Of a stretch of DNA of 58,001 nt, positions 8,742 through 15,348 are shown one piece after another (within the stretch, counting starts at the first letter, position 1; the number at the start of each line of letters is the position of its first letter). The stretch is from Candidatus Omnitrophota bacterium (GTDB lineage: Bacteria > Omnitrophota > Gorgyraeia > S143-82). The stretch is from the NCBI GenBank assembly GCA_015494465.1, contig WGBD01000009.1, forward strand, positions 1 through 58,001, read 5' to 3'. A program made the translations under genes and the position numbers. Below the pieces are notes generated by a model that had not been told where the DNA came from, did not search any database, and worked only from the letters and a program-made list of their open reading frames with translations.

Positions 8742-8957
8742 GTGAGAGAAAAAGCGAAAGAGAAGGACACGGAAATTCCCTTACTCAAGAAGTTCCCCGT
8801 CGTGAGGCTTATAGTAGCCCGGCAGGTGGGAAAGACCACACTCGCCCGCCAACTCGCAAAGGATGTCCCTTGGAAGGCCCACATGTTCGACCCTGAAAGT
8901 CCGCATGACCTTTCCCGTCTGGCAGGCCCAATGCTCGCCCTCAAAGGATTAAACGCC
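8742..8957 (+). pseudogene. Truncated AAA_14/DUF4143-type ATPase remnant
   Basis: About 70 codons resemble the N-terminus of the AAA_14/DUF4143 ATPases often found in mobile regions: FPVVRLIVARQVGKTTLARQ, then FDPESPHDLSRLAGPMLAL. The Walker A is degenerate, with the first glycine of GPRQVGKT replaced (VARQVGKT). The match ends at LKGLN, where the frame runs into the antisense of the neighbouring AbiEii gene, so Walker B, the sensor and the whole DUF4143 domain are missing. It is a decayed fragment, presumably not functional. Confidence 0.6.
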
Positions 8958-8963
8958 GCACCT

Positions 8964-9644
8964 TCATTTCACCAGCGCCTCATTGATCTTGGCCAACAGA
9001 AAATCAAATCCGTTCCTTACATAATAATCACGCAAATCCTTTTCCAAAAGAGAACCCAACGAAACCTTGTAATCCCTCTTTTTGAAAGACCTTGCAATCC
9101 TATCTAACTTTTGCAATACATCTTTATCGTCGGGAAGAGACAAACCTTGTCGCAACAAAAATTCTATGTCAAAAAAATCCCGTATCTCCTTTCTATCCAC
9201 CGCAGCAGCGATCTTATTCTCTAAAGTCTGCTTCAATGTATGCACCTTGAGCGCAACCTGCCTTGTCGAATACGGGGAATACGCTATCCTCTGCTCAAAA
9301 TCCCACGCCTTAGTCTCTTTCCGTATCTCTATCTTCAATCTATTTGGATAATTAGGACTCCGTACCTCTATAAGGAGTGAATAATGCTTATTTTTGCTAT
9401 CCGTAATCTCAAAATCCCGAGATAGCCCCATTTTCATCTTCCTAAAGTAATCTCTAACATCCATAGGCTCTAAGGACCAGAAATCAAGGTCGATGGAATA
9501 CCTTTTAAGCCCCCAACAAACCCTTAGCATCGTTCCGCCACCAAAGATTAATGGGCCAAGAAGTCTCAAACTATTTAATCTATCCAGAACCTCCATCTCA
9601 AACATCTCATGCTTGCGAAGATTGTACATATCTCTCAACTTCAC
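8964..9644 (-). CDS. AbiEii-like nucleotidyltransferase toxin
   Basis: A 226-aa protein of the AbiEii/MenT nucleotidyltransferase family. The signature is present near the N-terminus: FGGGTMLRVCWGLKRYSIDL, followed by DFWS, giving the GG-T-L-R-S-DLDF motif. A later conserved helix contains ALKVHTLKQTLENKIAAAVDRKE and RDFFDIEFLL. Toxins of this family stop growth, in the studied mycobacterial members by modifying tRNA. It overlaps the upstream AbiEi-like gene by 38 nt, the usual antitoxin-toxin order. Base composition is AT-richer than the core genes, which indicates transfer. Confidence 0.82.
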   Translation of the reverse strand: MKLRDMYNLRKHEMFEMEVLDRLNSLRLLGPLIFGGGTMLRVCWGLKRYSIDLDFWSLEPMDVRDYFRKMKMGLSRDFEITDSKNKHYSLLIEVRSPNYPNRLKIEIRKETKAWDFEQRIAYSPYSTRQVALKVHTLKQTLENKIAAAVDRKEIRDFFDIEFLLRQGLSLPDDKDVLQKLDRIARSFKKRDYKVSLGSLLEKDLRDYYVRNGFDFLLAKINEALVK

Positions 9645-10203
9645 CCCTTACCTTTTTGGGATACCTGCGACTGAAGCCCCTTAATTTTTTAATGTCAAAT
9701 TTATCAAAATCAATAGAAGAGATGTCGAACCTGTATCTGCCCAGTAATGCCATATAGAGACTGTCCAAAAAGGCCTTCTCCGGCTCTGCTATAAAAAAAT
9801 CACCTTTTCTGACAAACCCAAAATACAATTCACTCTTTATCTTGGTATAAATAAAAACGAAACCATCTATAGAGACCTCTTTTGTCCGCTTTTGGCTCAC
9901 GGACTCTATAAAATCACGCAATACCTGCGTCGTAATTCCGTAGTACTCAAGAGCAGACATGAAAGACACATAAGAAGGAACCTGTATAATATTGGCAATA
10001 GCAAACCGCTCCTCCTGAGAAAGGCCCTGCCACACAGACCGCAGAATATAGAGATTCCTCTTTATCCGCAACAGGATTCCATACTTAACAAAACGATGCG
10101 CCTCAACCCTTGCAGAGGCAAGACTAATCCCTAACACCTTGGCTATATCCTCATAACCAAAATAAAGTTTACCAATCTTGTTTAACTTGTCATAATTAAC
10201 CAT
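9607..10203 (-). CDS. AbiEi-like antitoxin / transcriptional regulator
   Basis: About 198 aa. The N-terminal winged-helix region (FGYEDIAKVLGISLASAR, then HRFVKYGILLRIKRNLYIL) is the DNA-binding part, followed by the AbiEi C-terminal antitoxin domain (VSFMSALEYYGI, FFIAEPEKAFLDSLYMALL). AbiEi proteins repress their own promoter and neutralise AbiEii. The ATG at 10203 (MVNYDKLNKIG) is chosen; a TTG at 10215 is an alternative, and neither has a strong Shine-Dalgarno. A promoter and a 16-bp inverted repeat lie directly upstream. Confidence 0.8.
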   Translation of the reverse strand: MVNYDKLNKIGKLYFGYEDIAKVLGISLASARVEAHRFVKYGILLRIKRNLYILRSVWQGLSQEERFAIANIIQVPSYVSFMSALEYYGITTQVLRDFIESVSQKRTKEVSIDGFVFIYTKIKSELYFGFVRKGDFFIAEPEKAFLDSLYMALLGRYRFDISSIDFDKFDIKKLRGFSRRYPKKVRGEVERYVQSSQA

Positions 10204-10225
10204 GGCTATTGCCAAGCATATTTAA

Positions 10226-10273
10226 TTAACAGTTTTGTTAACTAAGTATACCTTGCGTGAAATAAAACATCAA
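10226..10273 (-). promoter_or_regulatory. abiE promoter with palindromic operator
   Basis: On the minus strand TTGATG (10273-10268), a 17-nt spacer and TATACT (10250-10245) form a sigma70-type promoter. Immediately downstream, at the expected transcription start, lies TTAACA-AAAC-TGTTAA (10241-10226), a perfect 6+6 inverted repeat. Its position fits repression by the AbiEi-like protein. The operator role is inferred. Confidence 0.6.
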
Positions 10274-10648
10274 CCCAAATTCCGTAGATAAAGTCCAGCA
10301 ACAACCCAGAAAATCTTACCATTCGAAGAAGGATCTGGAAGAGACCTTGACGAAAAAAATTACATAGCGATATCGTTTAATCCACCTATCAGGGCACAGG
10401 TGAGACGGAAAAAGCTACTCACAAATTTTGGAGAAAACCGGGCGGCATAATGGAACTGCTAAAGTGCCTTGGCCACAAACCCGTCCATAAAGAAGTAAAT
10501 GTGAAATGGACAGAGAGTGTGCCGGCAGGATTGTTTTTCCAGAAAAAAATGGACTTGACCGGGTATAATTTATCTAGAAGATGAATATACTGGAGGTGGG
10601 TAACATGTAAAGCATCAATGCATCTATGAAATGAGAAGGAGGTAAAAA
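10274..10648. other. Intergenic region, AT-rich, no intact gene
   Basis: No gene with a start is seen. A short plus-strand stretch at about 10293-10447 stays open (it contains KNYIAISFNPPIRAQVRRKK in translation) but has no start and no family I recognise; it may be a gene remnant. A copy of the ATGGACTTGACC repeat lies at 10549-10560, and TATAAT at 10564-10569 could serve the downstream lipoprotein gene, although no matching -35 is visible. Confidence 0.5.
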
Positions 10649-11779
10649 ATGAAGAAATTCCTCTTATTGGCGTTTGTGTTGATGTTACCAGGATGCGCAA
10701 CGATGTTCCCACCAAGGCTCAAAGCAGGTAGAATATGGATGTACACACAGCCTTTAGCAAATTACGAAAAAGATCCGGACGTCAATTTCAACGACTACAA
10801 AAAGTTTTCTGTGCTCCCGCAAGCGGAAATTAATACAGAAATCAAAATGAATCCCATTATAGAGAAACAACTCTTATTTATGTTACGCAACTACTTCGAA
10901 TCGCTGGGTTATTGTTATGTCAGTAATGTAAAAGACGCAGATTTTCTAATCGCTGTATATTATTCCAATGAATATAAATCTCAATATATTCCCCCTTCCT
11001 CCTATACTATACCTTGGTATATACCCACACAAACACAAACAACAGTTATTAATAGTTATAATACCTTTTCAGGAACAATGGGTTGCGATTATTTTTATGG
11101 GAGTGGCTCTGGATGGGCCACAGTTACAACTACAACACCGGGACACTATGTGCCAATGACAGTTACAAGACCTGGCCAATACATAGGGTCTTATTACCCC
11201 TATTTTTTCGTAGCTGTCATTGACAAGAATTCAAAGAAAATCGTATGGTCTGGTTCAGTAGTAGGTGCAACTTCCAATCCCGACATTCGGCTCTCAGCTC
11301 AGGTCCTATTCTCGTATTTATTTGGAATAAGAGAATCTAATTTCCCAACAAGTAATAGTCACAGAAATATGGACGATTCAAAAGACGGAGTCTTTGGTAT
11401 GTTTGCTTACCCTTATACAATCGATGGAAACCATTTCTATCCCCAAATTCTTGCTGTTGCAGTAGGATCACCCGCTTATAAAGAAGGTCTAAAACCGGGA
11501 GACTTCATAATAAAAATAGATGAAGAAAGCACTTTAAATTGGCCTCTATCTCGGATACTAAATGCTGTGGACAAAAGCACAGGCGAATCTCTTGCTGTTA
11601 CAGTTAAAAGACGAGATAACATACTTAATATCAATTTGATTGCGGAAAACGAGGCAACAGCGAGAAACCAATGGAAAGAGATAATAACATTTGACCAAAA
11701 ATTTAACATAAGAAGAATAAAAATTCCAACAAGTAAACAAAGCAATAAAAATGTATACTCTCACTCTCCTATGTTGTAA
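10649..11779 (+). CDS. Outer-membrane-type lipoprotein with DUF4136-like and PDZ domains
   Basis: A 376-aa protein with a lipoprotein signal peptide (MKKFLLLAFVLMLPGC; lipobox LPGC with Cys16). The middle region (FNDYKKFSVLPQAEI, KDADFLIAVYYSNEY, FFVAVIDKNSKKIVWSGS) matches DUF4136-type lipoproteins. The region from about residue 245 (ILAVAVGSPAYKEGLKPGDF, then IIKIDE) is a PDZ-like domain. A strong ribosome site (GGAGG) precedes the ATG. A Gly/Thr/Tyr-rich low-complexity section (residues about 130-175) lies between. It sits alone in the AT-rich island. Role unknown; envelope location is inferred from the lipobox. Confidence 0.75.
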   Translation: MKKFLLLAFVLMLPGCATMFPPRLKAGRIWMYTQPLANYEKDPDVNFNDYKKFSVLPQAEINTEIKMNPIIEKQLLFMLRNYFESLGYCYVSNVKDADFLIAVYYSNEYKSQYIPPSSYTIPWYIPTQTQTTVINSYNTFSGTMGCDYFYGSGSGWATVTTTTPGHYVPMTVTRPGQYIGSYYPYFFVAVIDKNSKKIVWSGSVVGATSNPDIRLSAQVLFSYLFGIRESNFPTSNSHRNMDDSKDGVFGMFAYPYTIDGNHFYPQILAVAVGSPAYKEGLKPGDFIIKIDEESTLNWPLSRILNAVDKSTGESLAVTVKRRDNILNINLIAENEATARNQWKEIITFDQKFNIRRIKIPTSKQSNKNVYSHSPML

Positions 11780-12307
11780 ATATTTCATAGCAATAACAAG
11801 AAAAACATCGGCTTCTCAATGCAAAATAAATTGTGCACTTTTGAATTGAAAAAAAGACCAATTCCCTATATTTTCAGGAAGAGTTTGCTAGCAACGAAGC
11901 ATATTATCGATAACATTTACGATAATACCTTACTATTTGGTCCTGTATGAACATGTCCTAAAAATAAGTGGCATGATTCACTCCACTCACCCCAGCAGAA
12001 ACCGACAGAAAGGAGAATCATCGTATTGAGAAAGGCATCTCACGCACTCAGCACACAATCAAGAAAAGTTGAAAATGGAGATAACTCCATGGATAGCCAT
12101 AAGGGATACGGATAGATTCTCGTTTTCCCGGAGAAATGGACTTGACCAGCAAAACCCTTCCAAGTCCAAAAACTCCTATTACAAAAAAAAGACAATTTTG
12201 AACTTGTAACCGGATAGTAGTTGTATTCAAATCATGTGTTGCCTTGACCGTACGATCTCATATACTTATAGGTTTATGCTCTTGCTAAAACAAACACCAA
12301 ATATTTT
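11780..12307. other. Non-coding AT-rich region with repeats and palindromes
   Basis: No gene is supported over about 530 bases. It contains one copy of a degenerate repeat (11955-12022), the perfect palindrome ATGGAG-ATAA-CTCCAT (12075-12090), and a second copy of an ATGGACTTGACC element (about 12121-12148) whose TGGACTTG pairs with CAAGTCCA shortly downstream. Nothing else is recognisable. Confidence 0.5.
11955..12022. repeat. Degenerate intergenic repeat, copy 1
   Basis: It begins GTCCTAA and contains CCACTCACCCCAGCA followed by ACCGACAGAAAGGAGAATCA. A related copy occurs at 12988-13070 in the same orientation, so the pair brackets the HEPN-like gene. Identity by eye is roughly three quarters over the best 44 bases. 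Confidence 0.5.
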
Positions 12308-12871
12308 TCAGTTGCGAGCACATTTCCCGCAATATTTTAAGCAAAACGGCCTCATCAAGTTCTCAGCCAAAAGATTTCTCACACAGGATATCGTATCCTC
12401 GCTCAACTGGGCTAGGCTTTTATATTTCTCCTCTGAAAAATCCTGCATCTCCTTATGTAAATTGCCAAAGTATGGATCTGGCTTTAACCACCTTGCGAGG
12501 TGCACAAGATTTCTACTTTCCTGCAACCATTTGACCCAATCTTTCACAATGCCAAAATCTCCTACCCTCTCCTTAATTGGAATCCAATCCAACTCTTCCG
12601 CTATCTTTATTAGATCAGAAAAAGTAAATTCCAAAAAAATCCCTCGTTTTCGTTTCTTCCCACCTCTTCGTCCTTTGCTACCCTTATACTTTCTATATGT
12701 TTCGGTCCTTCTAACCTCCGACGCACGGACAAAACACATGCACAAAAGTGCTGCTTCTAAAAGCGCCCCGTATAGAATTAGCGAGGCAATATAACATTTA
12801 TGTTTAGAACAGATTCTTGCTTCTTTCTGAAACCTATCCATAATGTCCATGGCTAAATCGAGATTGTACAT
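12308..12871 (-). CDS. Uncharacterised HEPN-like protein
   Basis: A 187-aa helical protein. The N-terminal helices (AMDIMDRFQKEARICSKHKC, YIASLILYGALLEAALLCMC) and the later segment KWLQESRNLVHLARWLKP resemble HEPN-fold proteins, many of which carry an Arg-...-His motif for RNA cleavage; here the pair is R-N-L-V-H, shorter than the classical RX4-6H. A strongly basic linker (KGSKGRRGGKKRKRG) lies in the middle. No nucleotidyltransferase (MNT) partner is adjacent. The start is ATG at 12871 with a weak GGTGAGG site. The HEPN assignment is tentative; function unknown. Confidence 0.5.
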   Translation of the reverse strand: MYNLDLAMDIMDRFQKEARICSKHKCYIASLILYGALLEAALLCMCFVRASEVRRTETYRKYKGSKGRRGGKKRKRGIFLEFTFSDLIKIAEELDWIPIKERVGDFGIVKDWVKWLQESRNLVHLARWLKPDPYFGNLHKEMQDFSEEKYKSLAQLSEDTISCVRNLLAENLMRPFCLKYCGKCARN

Positions 12872-13308
12872 CTCTAATCCTCACCGCGACGGCCTAATAG
12901 GGTCATAATTAGTTTAATCTGTCTAAATTTGTTTCTAATCACCAAATCTTCTGTATTTAGACCATTCTTCCTATCTGCTTAGGCACTGTCCTAACACGCT
13001 CAGGGCAAATCAAGCCATACGATCTCCCCACTCACCTCAACAAGAGCCAACAGAAAGAAAAGTCATCAGGGCTAAGACAATGCTAGCACGCAGGTAGCTG
13101 GTTTACAAGCATTCGAATTGGGTGTTATAAAAAATTGCGGCTACGAGAAGAAGATGCCTGTTTATTTACCTTGAAATTGCTGATGACAAGTTGCAGTAGT
13201 TCATCCATTTCTCTCGCACCTATCCCTCCGAACTTATTATCCCTTTTGCCCCCCCTCCGTAGTTCCCAATAATACACTAACACCCAACAAATGCAGGTTC
13301 AAGGAGGT
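12872..13308. other. Non-coding region between island and hydrogenase operon
   Basis: No intact gene is supported. It contains the second copy of the degenerate repeat (12988-13070). Downstream of the hydrogenase operon end I see no clear rho-independent terminator. Confidence 0.45.
12988..13070. repeat. Degenerate intergenic repeat, copy 2
   Basis: It starts GTCCTAA and contains CCACTCACCTCAACA followed by GCCAACAGAAAGAAAAGTCA, aligning with the copy at 11955-12022. The origin is unknown; it may be the remains of a small mobile element or the end of an insertion sequence. Confidence 0.5.
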
Positions 13309-14607
13309 TCAGGTTTTCACCCCTAAGTCGGTGGGGGCGCGGCCGAGGGATTGGAGCAGGGATATGGCCTCGTCTATCTGGGTCTCCAGTTTCTCATCGC
13401 GCCACGCACGGTTGGGGTATATGGCGTAGGACCTGCGCTGGTGTATGGGGGTGATGTTCAGCATTATGGAATTCGCCCCGGCCATCAGCCCGCGTTCCCG
13501 GGCCTTGGAATCCAAGGTCTCGAATGCGGTGGTGACCAGTATCCTGCCTTGGCGGTAGTCTGCCATGCGCATCACTGCCAGGGTCTTCAACATCAACTCT
13601 GGATCAGGGGGTCTGGCCTCTGCAAGTGGGGTGTCTTGATGGGGTATAAACGGTCCGAACGAATACATCTCCGCGGACAACTCCCGGGCGAGGAGGATGT
13701 CGTTGACGATGTCCTCCAAGGTCTGTCCGGGCAGGCCCACCAGGGCCCCGGTGAAGACGAGGAAGCCTATCTCCCGGGCGTGGCGGATGTGCTCCAGCCG
13801 ACTGGACAGTTCCTTTCCGGGGTGGAGTTCCCGGTACAGGGCGGGATTGGAGGTCTCAAAGCGCATCAACAGGCCCCTTGCCCCTGCCGCAAAGAGGGCC
13901 TCTAATCCCTCCAATCCCACCTCTCCGAAACTCACGCAGAGAAAGACGCTGCGCTCCTCCAATATCGCCCTTACCAGAGAGACATAATAATCCAAGGGCA
14001 GGCCTTCTCCGGACTGGAGCACCAGGGCCTTGAAGCCATAACGGTCTATTGCCGAGAGCGCCAAGTCCTTTACCTCTTCGACGCTCATCTGATAGCGAGG
14101 CAGTCTTCGGTTGTGCACGGAGATCCCGCAGTACTTGCAGGCGCAGGTGCACCGGTTGGAGACCTCTATTATGCCGTGGACGCAGCAGGAGTTACCGGTG
14201 TACTTGTGTCTGAGGAAGTTCGCGGAGCGGTAGAGGTATTCCAGATCCTGCGGATCTTCCAGGTGGATGAGGTACAGGAGGTCGTCCCTATCCAGGTCCT
14301 TGCCGTAAAATGCCTTGTCTAATATCCTCAAGAGGCGCTGGTTCTGGGTGTGGGCCTCAGGGGCGCGGGACAAACTAAGGTCCAGCTCCTGAAGGCGGAA
14401 GAAGCTCTCCTTCCACAGGTCCAGAACGGACTCCGCGTAATCCGGAGGGAGTGTCTCTATGACGTACCCGCCCTGGGCGTATACGTAATCTCCTATGCGG
14501 ACCTCGTCGAGTTCGTTGATCGCTAGTTTCTTTTCTCCGAAGTAATCTATGAGGACCCGGTTCTCTCCTACGAAGGCCTCAACCTTACCGGGTATGGCAT
14601 AACACAT
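13309..14607 (-). CDS. HypC domain fused to HydE-like radical SAM enzyme
   Basis: A 432-aa fusion. Residues 1 to about 75 are a HypC/HupF-type hydrogenase chaperone: it starts MCYAIPGKV with the essential Cys2, followed by VRIGDYVYAQGGYVIETL. Canonical HypC has His in the VHxGFA position; here it is Gln45. After a linker, residues from about 90 match HydE: radical SAM motif C153-x3-C157-x2-C160 (CTCACKYC), VLQSGEG, GALVGLPGQTLEDIV and FGPFIPHQDTPLAE. HydE works on the organometallic precursor in [FeFe]-hydrogenase assembly, whereas HypC carries the Fe(CN)2CO unit for NiFe enzymes. It is the last gene of a NiFe hydrogenase operon, 11 nt after hypA. Both domain calls are firm; the combined function is unknown. 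Confidence 0.88.
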   Translation of the reverse strand: MCYAIPGKVEAFVGENRVLIDYFGEKKLAINELDEVRIGDYVYAQGGYVIETLPPDYAESVLDLWKESFFRLQELDLSLSRAPEAHTQNQRLLRILDKAFYGKDLDRDDLLYLIHLEDPQDLEYLYRSANFLRHKYTGNSCCVHGIIEVSNRCTCACKYCGISVHNRRLPRYQMSVEEVKDLALSAIDRYGFKALVLQSGEGLPLDYYVSLVRAILEERSVFLCVSFGEVGLEGLEALFAAGARGLLMRFETSNPALYRELHPGKELSSRLEHIRHAREIGFLVFTGALVGLPGQTLEDIVNDILLARELSAEMYSFGPFIPHQDTPLAEARPPDPELMLKTLAVMRMADYRQGRILVTTAFETLDSKARERGLMAGANSIMLNITPIHQRRSYAIYPNRAWRDEKLETQIDEAISLLQSLGRAPTDLGVKT

Positions 14608-14618
14608 GGACCTTCTCC

Positions 14619-14864
14619 TTACTCCTCGTATTCAAAGGAGTCCAATATCAAGGTCTGACCTTGCGCGGGCTCTATCTCCACCCCGCAACCTTCAAAGAGG
14701 TCCTTCTCGTCGCAGTTCTGAAGATAAAACCTGACCACCTCGGGATCTATCTCGGAAAACTCCCCCATCTTTATCCGCACCCGGGTAATCCTCCTTGCCC
14801 CCAGCTCCCTTGCCCGCTTCACCAAGTCCTCAACCAGCGCCTTAACGAACTTGATCTCGTGCAT
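14619..14864 (-). CDS. HypA-like nickel protein lacking the zinc domain
   Basis: An 81-aa protein that begins MHEIKFVKALVEDLV, with the conserved His2-Glu3 nickel site, and continues with ITRVRIKMGEFSEIDPE as in HypA. Normal HypA is about 113 aa and carries two CxxC pairs binding structural zinc. Here the chain passes from GCGVEIEPAQ straight to QTLILDSFEYEE, which aligns with the very C-terminus of HypA, so the zinc-finger segment (about 35-40 residues) is cleanly absent and both ends are kept. It overlaps the protease gene by 23 nt. HypA delivers nickel to the hydrogenase large subunit, usually with HypB, which is not encoded here. Confidence 0.85.
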   Translation of the reverse strand: MHEIKFVKALVEDLVKRARELGARRITRVRIKMGEFSEIDPEVVRFYLQNCDEKDLFEGCGVEIEPAQGQTLILDSFEYEE

Positions 14865-15348
14865 CTCTTTCCCTCCTTGTTCTTGCTATGCTCTCGGCAA
14901 TGCGCCTGCCCGCAGAGACCACCTCGGATGATATCTCTTCACCGAAGCCCATCTTGGCAACTTGTACCCCTAAAAAGCGGACCTCCATGTCCGGACGATC
15001 CAACTTTACCATAGATATTACCACTGGCAGGGGGATGCTGTGGGTGCTAAGGGTGAACAGGGACAACTCCTCCTCGGATACAAACTGCACCTCTCCTGCC
15101 TCTCCACCGAAGTCGGCTGCGTCTATCACGAGCAGTAAAGAGGCGTCGCTGTTTACTATTGGATCAATGAAGTTCTCGGGGGTGGTCCCTGCGGAGAATA
15201 CTGAGAGCCCCTCTTCCTCTTTCAGCAGGTCGGCGACGTAACAACCTATACCGTCGTCCATCCTATAGGGATTGCCTATTCCCAGGACGGCGACGGATCT
15301 GTGGCGGTTGAGCAGGTCAACGAGATCTCTTTCCCACGAACTTGACAT
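14842..15348 (-). CDS. Hydrogenase maturation protease (HycI/HyaD family)
   Basis: A 168-aa endopeptidase that trims the C-terminus of the large subunit after nickel insertion. It shows the family motif GIGNPYRMDDGIG, the second acidic site in VIDAADFGG, and the STHSIPL motif. The gene overlaps the large-subunit gene by 32 nt, and the large subunit ends with a removable tail after its last motif, so this protease very likely acts on that product. Confidence 0.92.
   Translation of the reverse strand: MSSSWERDLVDLLNRHRSVAVLGIGNPYRMDDGIGCYVADLLKEEEGLSVFSAGTTPENFIDPIVNSDASLLLVIDAADFGGEAGEVQFVSEEELSLFTLSTHSIPLPVVISMVKLDRPDMEVRFLGVQVAKMGFGEEISSEVVSAGRRIAESIARTRRERDARDQVR

Noticed and set aside
12048-12230. 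60-aa minus-strand reading frame in the island
   Set aside because: No ribosome site, no family, and it covers repeats and palindromes.
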